DNA of 64,000 bases from Rhyacophila brunnea (taxonomy: Eukaryota > Arthropoda > Insecta > Trichoptera > Rhyacophilidae), in assembly GCA_022495005.1 (NCBI GenBank), contig JAGYXB010000797.1, positions 186,001-250,000 on the forward strand, in the 5' to 3' direction. The notes under the pieces were generated by a model. The model was not told where the DNA came from. It searched no databases and worked only from the letters and a program-made list of their open reading frames with translations. Numbering within the stretch: position 1 is the stretch's first letter; each line of letters opens with the position of its first letter. Shown piece by piece: positions 22,279 through 33,091 of the stretch. Position numbers and translations under genes: made by a program.

Positions 22279-22661
22279 GATTGAAAACAATTAAACACAC
22301 ACACGATTTATTCGTTAAAATTCATCACTCGTACAACTTTCACCTGACTGTAGAACGCAGACAATTAGTAGGTTGTTTATCGGTTTATAGATTATGAGCC
22401 ATCCACTACTCGCGATGATATTCGTGATCCATGTCAACGAAAACGTACGAATACACAATAATATTTATTGTGTGTTAAATAATCAGTTTTTTTTAAAGTG
22501 AAAATAAAATTTAAAGTAATTTTACTAATTCTACCAAGAACGAAGTCAATGCCTTTCCTTTCTCATATAAAAAAATAGTGCAAAAATCGAAAAACGGTCT
22601 ATATATTATTATATATGGAAAAAAAATATACATTTCAACAGAAATATATTTCAAAGTAAAG

Positions 22662-23265
22662 CTTCAAGTACCTGGGGGTACACATCACGGGAGATGGCAT
22701 TTTGCAGAAAGAGCTCGCTATCCGAATGTGAATGGCTGGAGCAACATTCAACTCGATGCGGAATGTCTGGGACTCACGATTGTACTCGGACAAAACCAAA
22801 TGCTGCCTATTCGACGCTTGCATTCTGATGGTGCTGCTTTACGGTAGCGAATCATGGAACCTTACGAAGGCTCAGAGCAACCGTATACTGAGCTTCGAAA
22901 ACAGATGTTTGCGACGAATACTGGGTGTGCGGTGGTATGACTTTAGGAGCAACGAGGAGATAAGAGAACGCACCAAGCAGCCTCTCATCACGCTGAAAGT
23001 GAAGAGGCGACGTTGGACCTGGACCTTGCTGCGGATGCCAGAAGAGAACTTCAACCTGGCTTGCCTGTTCTTCAAGCCGACCGGATTCCGGCGTCCTGGA
23101 AGGCCACTAAATACAATCCACATAGTGTATACGGCGGAGCTACGGGATGCTGGTTTGATCTGGAACGAAGCAAGAAGACTGGCGAGTGACATGCATTCTT
23201 GGAGGCGCCGCGTGGTGTCCATATGCTTCAGTTAAGGAGCGGATATGGCAAAAAAAGAAGAATAC
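22662..23265 (+). pseudogene. LINE (RTE-like) ORF2 C-terminal fragment, nearly intact
   Basis: The frame reads KYLGVHITGDGILQKELA, then one premature TGA stop at 22729-22731. It continues from 22732 as a 167-codon frame: MAGATFNSMRNVWDSRL, KTKCCLFDACILMVLLYGSE, SWNLTKAQSNRILSFENRCL, RRILGVRWYDFRSNEEIRER, TKQPLI, RRRWTWTLLRMPEEN and GFRRPGRPLNTI. This is the region after the RT fingers/palm in LINE polyproteins of the RTE-like group (LYGSE.W..T, FE.RCLRRIL...W.D..SN, RRRW.W...LRM). It is followed by an A-rich 3' end (GGCAAAAAAAGAAGAA, about 23246-23261). 5' truncated. The endonuclease and the RT catalytic YxDD are absent. Confidence 0.85.
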
Positions 23266-23779
23266 TATTTCAAAATTGACAACAAATGAGTATATTGTGT
23301 CAACAGCGTTCAAGTTTCCTTTCATGTCATTCCAATAATCGTCAAACTGATGCCACATACCTAAACACAAATCAAATTATATGATACCATTTTACTATAA
23401 GGCCATGAATGCTCATCACAATATTGTTTCAATTGTTAAATTATGTTGTTTTATTTCTGACGCTAGTAAAATGGGTACCGACCTAAAAGCGTTGAGTAGG
23501 TGTCTGATAGTCAGATATTTGATGCGCATGAAAGGAAAACTAAATATAAAGCATATTATCAGCACATTTGAAGCTATTGGACGCATTAAAAATGCTAGTA
23601 AAAACGCCAAAGGCCAGATTAATTTTTTTCCAAGCTAGGTGCCTATCGAAAAATTCTAGATCTGACAAGAAAAACATTAAATTGGCAACGCTGGTGACGA
23701 AGGCTTTCTACTGAAAGTATACAAATTTTCAGTCATATTTTGTACTTTTTTGTGATTGTTTATCTGAAGATTAAAATAA

Positions 23780-24245
23780 TTACAAGATAAAAAGAACTTT
23801 TTATATACAACGTTATTAAATTTTCTGTTGAATCATATAAACTTGACTTGACTAGCTTAAACGATCAAAAAAAATGTACTTGATAGAAATAATACTCAAA
23901 TGTCATTTTGACAAGTCATATTGATTTCTATAGTAACGCACGTATATATTAATAATTTAGTTGCTAGGACCCCAGACCGCTAGCAACCAATAATTGTGTC
24001 GAAATAACTTTTCATACAAAACAGAATTAACTGTAAACGAATTCAATTCTACTTAAAGATGGCTAAAAGTATTTATTGTATCAATAATCATCATAATATA
24101 TCAGACAATGCATTGGCATCGTGTTCTGATATATCCTAAAAGTTTCAAATGTCTAGCTAGTCGGGAAGTTAGTTAAAAATCGATTGCAAGATTTGTACCG
24201 GAGAAAGAACCACCGGACAAATAAGAATACGAGTTAAGAAAAACG
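23780..24245 (+). repeat. Interspersed repeat next to tRNA-Pro, copy A
   Basis: Collinear with 63275-63750 (same strand) and with 29990-30240 (inverted). Shared blocks include ATTACAAGATAAAAAGAAC, TTTTCTGTTGAATCATA, AACGCACGTATATATTAAT, GAATTCAATTCTACTTAAAG followed by ATGGCTAAAAGTATT, GCATTGGCAT(C/T)GTGTTCTG and ATCGATT(G/A)CAAGATTT. This copy lacks the GTGGATTGGATTACGGATT block present in the other two. In copies A and C the repeat ends shortly before a tRNA-Pro gene. Confidence 0.75.
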
Positions 24246-24461
24246 TTGTAATAAAATAATGATTGTTATGAAAGCCTCAATGTTTATTATGTATATTTTG
24301 TAATTAAACATATATTTTAATAATTAAATAAATATTGATTGAATGGATCTAATGCTGGTGGGTTTTTTATATTTATTTTATCCCAAATATTTGGGTGTAC
24401 TTGTTAATTTTCTTTAAATTTTCCAGTATGTTGAAGATTGGATTTTTTTATGTAAAAAAGA

Positions 24462-24533
24462 GGGCTCGTCCGGGATTTGAACCCGGGACCTCTCGCACCC
24501 AAAGCGAGAATCATACCCCTAGACCAACGAGCC
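24462..24533 (-). tRNA. tRNA-Pro (TGG)
   Basis: 72 nt, identical in sequence to the copies at 18392, 22207 and 63812, with a terminator (six T on the minus strand, about 24455-24460). The downstream flank on the minus strand matches that of 22207 (TTTTCCAGTNTGTTGAA and TTTTTATGTAAAAAAG on the plus strand). Confidence 0.97.
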
Positions 24534-25034
24534 GATTGAAATCATTTCAAAAATATTTTCACGTGTTCGTTTTGCGTTGAAAAATATTGTGAATCGACAA
24601 AATTTTCACCTGGACGGTGTGACATTAGGCAATTTTAGCCACGATATAATATAACAACATAATTTGATGACAATAAATAAATAATTCTGCTATGTCATAG
24701 ATGTCACCTAGCAGCTGGAATAGAAATAGTGCTGCGCTGTTGTTCGGTTAGTAGGTACCTACTGAACAATTTTCTTTCAGGGTATACTGACAGAACGCAT
24801 TAAGTAACTTTTTGAGGGTTTTCTGTTTTAAATGTATTAAATTTTTCGCACTACGTCCTTAATACTAAAAGACTTAATACGTTTTGCGTGTACGAAATAC
24901 TTGTAGCTTGTAATATCTTTTAAGTTACAAATAAATAACAAAGAGGACCGTGATGCCGGTACCGCGGTTGTTACGTTGCGAAATAAAATTGTCAAAATTC
25001 AGCATGTGTATAATACTGTTTTAATAGTATTTCT

Positions 25035-25115
25035 TTGTTTCTAAATGTCATGTAGTGAACGTCTTAAATTAATAATTTATTTAAATAAATACAACTTGAA
25101 TTCTTGAATACGGTT
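25035..25115 (+). mobile_element. LINE 3'-tail fragment
   Basis: AAATGTCATGTAGTGAACGT then CTTAAATTAATAATTTATTT matches the 3' ends of the LINE copies at 48640-49010 and 60185-60605 (ATGTT(G/A)TGAACGTCTTGAAT). No coding part remains. Confidence 0.5.
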
Positions 25116-25350
25116 CTTGACTGGTGGACAGCGTTAATTTAATAAAAAAGATTGATTTTCAAATGCATAACGCAGTCCTATTATCACATAGTACAATGAA
25201 TAACCGCGAAAGCCTTATGCAATATATTATGTACAAATATATACCTAATACGTAGATGTATCGTATTATATTATCTACTATAGTTTTACATGATGCCTGT
25301 TTGATGCTTTAATTATGTCACAAACATAAACTCCCACATGTCTTCTAGTG

Positions 25351-25425
25351 CAGTTATTTTCAACCAGTGTGATGTGACTCACTGGTGTGTCAAAATATAT
25401 TATTGGTGCGATGAGGTATCGTATC
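25351..25425 (+). mobile_element. Solo hAT terminus
   Basis: CAGTTATTTTCAACCAGTGT, then GATGTGACTCACTGGTGTGT and CAAAATATATTATTGGTG. The CAGTNNTTTTCAACC start followed by the CAGTGTG...CACTGGTGTG inverted block is a common hAT terminal form. The far end was not found. Confidence 0.6.
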
Positions 25426-25669
25426 CGAGGGGTTTACTAGGCATTGCTCTAATCTCATTGAAAATAGACACTCCAATACTGCCCGTATCAAAGTAGTGAC
25501 TTGTTTACATGTAGTTATCTCGAAAAGGGGTGGCGGACGAAATCCCGAAGGCCGAAATCCCTAAACCCATTTTTCTACAAAAAAATGGTTTTTTGTCTCT
25601 CTTGCAAAATTTGCGCAATTCAAGATAAATGTTAAGATTGCGCAATTACTACTGTTTGTATTTTTTTAT

Positions 25670-25835
25670 TTTTCGGGATTTTGGCCTACGGGATTCCGGC
25701 CATTCGGAATTTCAGCCATTCGGGATTTCAGTATTCGGGATTTCGGCTTTTGGGATTTAGGCTTTCGGGATTTCGGCCTTCGAGATTTCAGCATTCGGGA
25801 TTTTGGCCTTCGGGATTCCGGCTTTCGTGGTTTCG
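25670..25835 (-). repeat. 15-bp minisatellite, unit TTCGGGATTTCGGCC
   Basis: About eleven imperfect copies of a 15-bp unit, TTCGGGATTTCGGCC, run from about 25673 to 25832. The phase stays constant, so the minus strand has an open frame (25666-25878) encoding PKSRKPKSR-type repeats. That frame is an effect of the 15-bp periodicity and is not considered a gene. A single diverged unit (GACGAAATCCCGAAGGCCGA) lies upstream at 25537. Confidence 0.85.
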
Positions 25836-25974
25836 ACCCAAACTCCTCGAAAAGTAGATGGAATTGCAGGAGTAACAAAATGTGCGAGATGCAGAAGAGC
25901 TTCTAAAACTCTCTGTGGATGTGTATGTCAGAGTTTTAAATATTTTCTTTGACCGATAAGAAATCATAAAATAT

Positions 25975-26390
25975 CATCATAACCATTAGCAGCCGAGTCA
26001 ATCCACTGCTGAATGAAGGCCTCGCCTAGCTTCCTCCACTCTTCTCGGTCCCTAGTTCTTCGCTGCCACATACATTCACCGGATTTTATGAGTTAATCTA
26101 TGCAGTAGGTTTTAGGGCAAGCATGTGGTCGTTTAGTGTCACGTCCCTCAGGTACCACTGTATGACCAGCGGTTTTCCACTCGCTGAGCGACATGTCCAG
26201 CCCATTATTATTTCAACTGCTTAGCAATCTTCGCGTACTCTTGTATGTTTTCTTGTCCATTGGTTTATTTTGTGGTATTTCCGTGTTATGCCCAACATGC
26301 ACTCTTACATTAAGCGTCCATGTTTCACAGGCATACATGAGCACTGGTAGCACACATTCGTTGAAAACTTAACGCTTAAGACACAAAGGA
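25975..26390 (-). pseudogene. RTE-like LINE C-terminal relic
   Basis: On the plus strand it begins ATCATCATAACC...GCCGAGTCAATCCACTGCTG followed by AATGAAGGCCTC, and it ends with GTCCATGTTTCACAGGCATA. These are the reverse complement of the 3' part of the family at 41842-42233 and 57195-57557 (compare CATGTTTCACACGCATA, TTATGCCCAACATGCAC, ATCCACTGCTTGATGAAGGC). The frames are heavily broken, so this is an older subfamily member. Confidence 0.7.
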
Positions 26391-28161
26391 GGTTACTTTT
26401 GAAGATACTATTTAGGCGCCGAAACTTTAGTTCTTCGGGAAATCTCGTAAATATACTAATATAGTAATACAAATATTAAAGGGGTGACATTTCAATTGTG
26501 CTTAAGGCCGATACCTCAGAGTAATAATATAAAGAGAGTGGATATTGTAGGCAAAATGATGCCGCGTTTCTTGCGTATAACGCACAGTCGAACCTCAATT
26601 TTATTATTATTAACTTAACTATGAAGGATTACACCATCATGTTGCCTGTCAGTACGGCTACCAAATTTAAGAATAACATTGATAACCACATTTTCTATTA
26701 AATTAACAAAAAATAATTAACACAAAAACAATAAATTTCAGCAAAACGTGTTCGCAGTTTTTAAATGACTAGAATTTTTTACCGACGACGTGTACAAAAA
26801 ATATTTAATTCAGCCATAAAAATTATGTCTTAATCTAACGCATATTGTGGAGATATAAGCGTACCGAATGCTTTCTTACTCGCACTCATACTTTGCCGAT
26901 GTACGTCAATGGCTGGAATCACGATATTTTTGGTGTGTCGACATTTTAAAAAGGTTGATATCCTATGGCACAGTATCCGTTGTGTTGGCACCATGTAAAA
27001 TGTAGTGTTATACGTGTTATAACGCTTTCAATGCTCTCAGCATTACCGAGCCTTTGTGATATCCAACATTGTGTTACATAATATCCTCTCATATTACGGC
27101 TGACAAATCAACCATCAATCAGGCTCCACTTTGCACTGCCAAGCTGTATACATCGAGGATGTAATAGGCAGGGAAGTGAAAATATAAATAGTTAAGAATA
27201 TATGTATATATTTCTGTTCCTTAGAGCTGAAGTCTGGAAATCACATATGCAATATTTTGCAGGATAGCAGTTTTAAAATAATTTTTGATAAACTAATCTA
27301 GTTAAAATACTCACTCGCGTTTGGAATAAAGCTCCGTATGTTGGACTTACGCACTTTTGCAATTAATATTTTTCTTATAGCTTAAAGAAGAAATGACTTA
27401 AATTGGACATCCACTCTTTCAGCTCTAAAGTATAATAATTTGACTATCGTCGTTTTAGAAGTAAGTATTTTAAAAACCACGTGACATTGGACTTTTGAAA
27501 TTTTCAGTGTTTCGTCATTCCGCAGAATAGTTTGAACGTTCACTATCTCTATAAATTCAATGATAGATAGTGCCAACTAGACTATTTGGAATAATTATTC
27601 ATGCTAATTTCAATTAATTTTAACGGTTTCTACGTAATGCTTCAAATACACTCTATGGCGATCCGTCATATATATGTCGAAAAACCCGTTTCTTATGTTG
27701 GCGTCCTGTATCACAGGGTTTCACAGAGTGTAAATACGATGTCATAGCTGTCATACAATATGTATGTATAAATGTCGGAATGGCATAGATTTGATCATAG
27801 ACACTAAAACGCTCTTAGCATATATGTGCCCGATAGTCATATAGTCTATTTGAACCATTATGCGTACGCTAAAATTACCTGAGATATTGCATACATAGAT
27901 AATATTTTTACCAAAACCCACCCTGCGGACTATAGATAATAGGCAACATTCTTATAGAAAATACATAGTGCCAACCACTAAAAACAAAAAACACGTGATT
28001 TTGACATAAGTCGAAAATGTATGGGCATGTAGAAAATGATTAAAAATGTTGATTGAGTCATGCGGATATCGATGCAGCGCGGTAAGCGTTAGGTGACCTC
28101 ATTGTTGTTCTGGTAATTTCGGCAGATTTTGCTAACTGACAATGTTCGTTTAAAAGCTTAA
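26391..28161. other. Non-coding stretch
   Basis: No recognised element or gene. The minus frame at 27382-27576 is unsupported. It is treated as intergenic or intronic. Confidence 0.4.
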
Positions 28162-28542
28162 GGCTATATTATCTCAGTTGAGGCATGGTCTAAAAAGATC
28201 GTGGCTAGGCTTTGCGCGGATTACGGGTCGCGGGTGCAAATGACGCATGCCGAACGAAATATAATTTGCCATATTAATCCAACATGCGTCCATTTAATGT
28301 TCTGTTTATTGTTTGTTCTATTAGTAACAATAATAATATATTCATTGACGTGTTTTCTTTTTCTAGTAAATGGGTAACGCTTTTAGTCATCTTTACACGA
28401 TTTAAGAATTAATGCCCCCGTCGCCATCACAAAACAAATTGACGTATTCACACCTCGACGTTCGCTCTCAGACTGCCAGCGAGTCCAAAATTTCATCGCG
28501 CCTATAGTTGAAAATTATTTGCCGGTTCACTGAAGTATCGTC
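28162..28542 (+). mobile_element. TTAA-flanked MITE, copy 1
   Basis: It starts AGGCTATATTATCTCAGTTG and AGGCATGGTCTAAAAAGAT, and ends AAAATTATTTGCCGGTTCAC then TGAAGTATCG. TTAA flanks it at 28158-28161 and 28543-28546. Five copies in the window share the interior landmarks CATGCGTCC.TTTAAT, TAGTCATCTTTACACGATTT, CGCCATCACAAAACAAATTG and ACGT(G/A)(C/T)TCACA. TTAA duplications occur with piggyBac and a few other superfamilies. There is no ORF. Confidence 0.8.
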
Positions 28543-28589
28543 TTAAAATAATGTGCTACAGGATAGGAGCATCAGTCTGATAACAGAAA

Positions 28590-29036
28590 TCTATTCCAAA
28601 CATAAACTGTGCCATCACTCTTGCCAGGAACTTAAAAATATCACACGAACTCACACAGATACTAACAGGCCACGAAGCGGTGCGAGCTTATCTAAAAAGA
28701 TTTAAATTGAGGGATGATGACTGTTGTCCATGTGACGGCAACACATCTCAAACTGTGTGGCATGTCATCAGCGACTGCTCTATACTAGAAAGGGAGCGAT
28801 GGACTCTCAGGATTCGATGTAGACAGCATAATTATGAAATTGACCTCCAAAAGCCTCACGAAGTACTAAGCAATAGAACAACTCAAGAACAACACTACAC
28901 AAAATATTTAATCCTGGCCATAAAAAAAATTAAAGATATAAATGGAGGAACCTAATTAGCTCCACATCAATGCAACTAACCCACCCAACCAGCTTGTACG
29001 AAAAAGCAAGGACATGGTTATTAATAAAAAAAAAAC
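28590..29036 (+). pseudogene. R1/Jockey-type LINE 3' end with (TAA)-A tail
   Basis: The frame reads ITLARNLKISHELTQ, then LTGHEAVRAYLKRFKLRDDD, CCPCDGNTSQTVWHVISDC and SILERERW, to a stop at 28955. LTGH...YL.RF.L..D..C.C...HV..DC is the C-terminal signature of R1/Jockey-group ORF2 proteins. The 3' UTR ends TTGTACGAAAAAGCAAGGAC, then ATGGTTATTAATAAAAAAAA, up to about 29036. The same tail, apart from one substitution and an extra TAA, is found on the tRNA-derived SINE at 31858-32030. 5' truncated. Confidence 0.8.
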
Positions 29037-29790
29037 ATTTTAAATACCAAGAAAAACGATATTACACACCTTTTCCCCGTAGAGGTTACTGTGACAGCAC
29101 TTTTAAATATGTTTTTTTTTTTTAAATAATATTCCATCCAGTTAATTTGTGATTTTCATCGTTTTTTTGTTTGTGTGCCTGGAAAGACTATATTCTCATA
29201 ATAAAATTATAAAAATCGCCAACATAAAAGCGTAAAAAATTCACACATACGACCTTGTAATGTTGAATGAGCGACAATATGTCGTATACGGATTTCATAC
29301 AGATGAGTGTAGATAAAAAAGCAATGACTTTTATACCGCCATAGATCGCAGATACGACATAATATTACTGTGGTTTTTTATGGATAACTTTAATATCGAC
29401 TATAATATCAGCCATAAATTTCTCTAGGCACTCGACTAAATCACTGGATGTGTATAAATTGGCATTTATGTCAAGCGATACAAAAACGTGTTTACGTAAA
29501 GCAGCCTCCCAACGTTACTGTGGCAGCATTCTGAAGTGAGATTTATGCACTGTCATGATGGAGCCTGGATGTATTATGTAAGTCCGCTACCTACTTCAGT
29601 CATACTTAACATAATATTATAATATTATACACTTCAGCATACAGTAAAAGTGGTTTTATTCATCATCTTTTTTGTATCTTCTAACTAACTATTGCTATTA
29701 TAAAATTATTTTAGTTTTTACCACGTTTTTCTTAGATCGTATTCTTATTTGTTCGTGGATGGTCTTGTGGATCGACTCCGGTTGATGATG
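29037..29790. other. Non-coding, with one direct repeat
   Basis: GGTTACTGTGACAGCA at about 29083 recurs as CGTTACTGTGGCAGCA at about 29514 in the same orientation, about 430 bp apart. No other feature is recognised. Confidence 0.3.
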
Positions 29791-29985
29791 ATTTATATAT
29801 TTAACAAGATATGGCACGTGATATAAAATACTTATATACTTAATAAAAAAATCTTCACCCCCACCCCCATAAATAGGGAAAGTCAACAGTTGGATATAGG
29901 CGCGCATCTTTGAAAAGAAATAACAACGTTATTAATAATTGAAATAATCGACTTAATAATCGATAGTGGATGCATTTAATTTTAT
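29791..29985 (+). repeat. Empty-site paralogue of 20269-20940
   Basis: Uninterrupted counterpart of the repeat disrupted by a hAT element at 20410-20870. The sequence at 29950-29957 is GACTTAAT, the single unduplicated target. A run of C with A lies at 29858-29868. Confidence 0.7.
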
Positions 29986-29989
29986 TACA

Positions 29990-30240
29990 ACGTTTTTCTA
30001 AGCTCGTATTCTTATTTGTCCGGTACAAATCTTGCAATCAATTGCAAAAAATTAAGTAACTTTCCGACTAGCTAGACATTTGAAACTTTTAGAATATATC
30101 AGAACACGATGCCAATGCATTCTTTTAATACTTTTAGCCATCGTTAAGTAGAATTGAATTCATTTTCAGTTAATTCTGTTTTGTATGAAAAGTTATTTCG
30201 GAAGAAATCCGTAATCCAATCCACTATTATTGCTTGCTAA
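29990..30240 (-). repeat. Interspersed repeat, copy B (inverted relative to 23780 and 63275)
   Basis: Reverse complement of the 3' half of the repeat at 23780-24245. It includes AAATCTTGCAATC, GCCAATGCATTC, CTTTTAGCCATCGTTAAGTA and GAAGAAATCCGTAATCCAAT. Like the copy at 63275 it keeps the block that copy A lacks. Confidence 0.75.
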
Positions 30241-30242
30241 GA

Positions 30243-30852
30243 GGGTAGTCCTAGCATTTTTTTTTTTTTAACTTTTTTTGAAATGGCTTATTTCAAAAAA
30301 ATACTACCTTATTCTTAGGTCAATAATTATTATAAAGTAAACATTATTCGTAGGATGTTTATCACACTTGAATGGTCAAAAACATAGCTTATAATAAGTA
30401 TCTTTAGAATTATCTTTAAATGTATTAATCGTGCACATTTTTGAATAATAAAATGTCTAATTCTTGTCAACTTAGGGATCACAAAGATTATAAAATATAT
30501 TTTATATCGTAAATTAGTCACTATAGAATGTTAACATTAATTTTACTAATGGTTTTGTAAATGCGTTTAAAATTAATATATCTAAAAAATCTTAACACCT
30601 CTGCACATGGATGTACTGAAATATGACTAGGTATATTCTAAAAAAATTGAGCGAGAGGTTTAAAAGAATACAATTTTATGTAATAAAAATACTTATGCAG
30701 TCATCAAATATTTAATAATGGAAATATAAAAGATAATAAGGCTTCAAAATTATATAAATAGATTATCTACAACGTTTAAGGAATGTTCAGGGTTATGCTC
30801 AGAAAATTCCATAAAAACTCCATTTTGACCTACGCTGAACATGTGGGCCCTT
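30243..30852 (+). mobile_element. Single-arm copy of the 37445-38837 foldback element
   Basis: From the T-run at about 30250 to GTGGGCCC at 30844-30851 the sequence follows the right arm of the large foldback: TACCTTATTCTTAGGTCAAT, GATGTTTATCACACTT, CAAAAACATAGCTTATAATA, GCGAGAGGTTTAAAAGAATA, GATTATCTACAACGTTTAAG. The left arm is absent and the TTAA at the right border is degraded. Confidence 0.75.
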
Positions 30853-31469
30853 TATCGCTGATCAATCTGCTGACCCAGGTAATGAGCTGTTTATCGCCAT
30901 ATATGTTATTGTATTAGGTCGCAATTGATATTGGGGTAAATTTAACAGATGGGGGTGGTAGAAATTTTAATCAAAAGCGACAAGCATGCCGCGTCGCTTC
31001 AAAATAATTACAAGTGTTGAAAATGATTTTTTTAATCAACAATATTGAGTCAACATTGTATGCGTCACTCAGTGTCAACTAAATTATATAGATAAAGTTG
31101 ACTAGTTAGGGTCGCGTTGAGTTTGAATATGTGAGGCGGCTTAGTAACATAAAGGCTGACTGAAACGGACGCGGTAAGTCACGAGCGGCGTTGCCGTGAC
31201 GTAAATGACGAAACTTTGGCAACAAAAGCTTCCGCGATGTGTCGCAATAGCGCTGACCGCGGCCATATTTCCAAAACCGCACGCTAACTTAATACCAACG
31301 TAGACGTTTAGCATTACAATTAATTTTAATACGGTCGCTCAGAACTGAAATGTTATACGTCGTGTTATTTAAGGCGATACCTCTACCTACCAGCCCATCT
31401 ATTCTATACACAAGACTGCTTTCGGCCTTTACGGCAGCTAACTAGGGTAGGAAAGTATTGAAATATTAA

Positions 31470-31833
31470 GGCTACACTTCAGCTGAGACATGGTCTAAAA
31501 AGATAGTGACTAGGCGATGCGCGGATTGTGCAAATGACGCGAGCCGGACAAAATATAATTTGTCATAAAAATTCAACATGCGTCCTTTTAATATCATGTT
31601 TATTATTATATTCGTAATAATAATAGTATATTAATTGACATTTTTTCTTTTTAAAGTACATGCGGAACGTTTTTTAGTCATCTTTACACGATTTAAAACT
31701 TTATTCCTCCGACGCCATCACAAAACAAATTGACGTGCTCACACCTCGACTGCCAGTCTCCGATTGGAAACGACTGCGAAATTTTGGTCCACATACTGTT
31801 GAAAATTATTTGCCGTTTCACTTATGTACGCTC
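31470..31833 (+). mobile_element. TTAA-flanked MITE, copy 2 (nested)
   Basis: Flanked by TTAA at 31466-31469 and 31834-31837. It starts GGCTACACTTCAGCTGAGAC and ends TTTCACTTATGTACGCTC. It lies inside the foldback element at 31391-32237. Interior landmarks match the copies at 28162, 44598, 48047 and 49929. Confidence 0.85.
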
Positions 31834-31857
31834 TTAACACTTGTACATGTATTGTAC

Positions 31858-32030
31858 ATTTTTTTATTATTAATAACCATGTCCTTGCTTTTTTGTACAA
31901 GGTGGTTGTTGGTATTTTTGAACAATCACAAACACGCAGGCTTCGAGAAAATCACATAAATATTGTGTCCTCACCGGGAATCGAACCCAGAACTCTCGGG
32001 TGCTTTACGCACTGCACCATGAGAGCCGCC
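31858..32030 (-). mobile_element. tRNA-derived SINE with a LINE-matching 3' tail
   Basis: On the minus strand a tRNA-like head starts near 32028: GGCTCTCATGGTGCAGTGCG, with a B box GGTTCGATTCC, then GGTGAGGACACAATATTTAT. The tail reads CTTGTACAAAAAAGCAAGGA, CATGGTTATTAATAATAAAA, at 31905 down to about 31858. The same tail ends the R1-like LINE at 28590-29036. Another copy of the head, also followed by GACACAATAT and GATTTTCT(C/A)(G/A)AAGCCTG, lies at 58865-58985 and its mirror. Confidence 0.8.
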
Positions 32031-32237
32031 TATTATAACAATTACATTAAGTTGGCCGTCTGAACTGTCAAAACTATCTATCTCATTCTAAAATTTATCA
32101 TAGCCATGAGAGGTGCTGTTAAGTGCTGTCAATTACATCTAACTTATTGTAATTGTTACAATAGGTGCTAATACTTGGATACTTTACTGCCCTATATAGC
32201 GGCCGAAAGCAGTCTTGTGTATAAAATAGATGCGCTG

Positions 32238-33091
32238 AGGCACCTAGTGGAAAAATACGAAACTTGAAATTTGAGACATTTTTTTGATAATTTAAACTTT
32301 AAAATGTATTAATTAATAAATATGTATCTGAAAACATTGAAAAGAAAAATATTTGTTATTTTAAGTCAAAGATAAACTTACAATTGTAAAAAAATGTTAT
32401 AAAATGTAAATTTGTCAAAAGATCCCATCTTATTATTACATATTATATTTTATGGTCATATTTATTATTAAAATTTAGTTTATTAAGTTTTCTATGTTTT
32501 ATCTAAGAGATTTTTGACAAATTCATATTTTTAATATTTATTTTAAAAAACATCGATTTTTATAAAAATATAAATATGTAGTCGAGCTTCAATATTGGGA
32601 CCATACCTAAATAAGATTTCATATAAATAAAAAGGATGTCAAGTTATACATTTTAATAAATCAAAACTTCCAATACGAAACATGTAGCATTATCCTTTTA
32701 ATTAACAGAGATTGTTAAATAATAATTACTAAGGGATTATGCGGAATTTGTTTTAGAATTTTTAATATTCATAAATAACATTTACTAAAAGACAGTATAG
32801 AGTAGCATTCCTCAAATGGAAGTTCGCGAGTTATCAGTATTGGAATGGCGTATGAAAAATGTATAATATTTTCTCGTAAAATAGCAAGATTGTAAAAATT
32901 ATATAGTGAAATCTTGTAGGTAACTGTTGATTTTGGCGGAAGGTTGATATACAAGCGAGTGAGTTATCGTATTATAGAGTCTGGCGAGATTTAATTAAAG
33001 AAATTTTCGAAAACGAGGCACATGGAAATTTTTACCTCAATGTGGGTACGTAATTCAGTAATAGACTTTTGAATAAATACATCTCAATGGT
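32238..33091. other. AT-rich non-coding stretch
   Basis: Very AT-rich, no recognised feature. Its last 13 bases, ACATCTCAATGGT (33079-33091), form the left target duplication of the next LINE. Confidence 0.5.

Larger units (their letters stand above)
31391..32237. mobile_element. Foldback MITE carrying two nested insertions
   Basis: The outer ends are CAGCCCATCTATTCTATACA (left) and, inverted, CAGCGCATCTATTTTATACA (right), continuing CAAGACTGCTTTCGGCC in both. This is the family of 18878-19170 and 39104-39372. The left arm is split by a TTAA-flanked MITE (31470-31833) and a tRNA-derived SINE (31858-32030). The normal family sequence resumes at TTATAACAATTACATTAAGT. Confidence 0.75.

Noticed and set aside
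22182..22397. Open frame beginning MLSFYVKKWARPGFEPGTSR
   Set aside because: It is an antisense reading through a tRNA-Pro gene; the same artefact occurs at 24395-24580.
22872..23222. 116-codon minus-strand frame
   Set aside because: Shadow of the LINE coding sequence on the plus strand.
25666..25878. Basic repeat protein (PKSRKPKSR)n
   Set aside because: Arises from the 15-bp minisatellite period.
31735..32063. Two plus-strand frames across 31.7-32.1 kb
   Set aside because: They run through the end of a TTAA MITE and antisense to a SINE; no protein motif.
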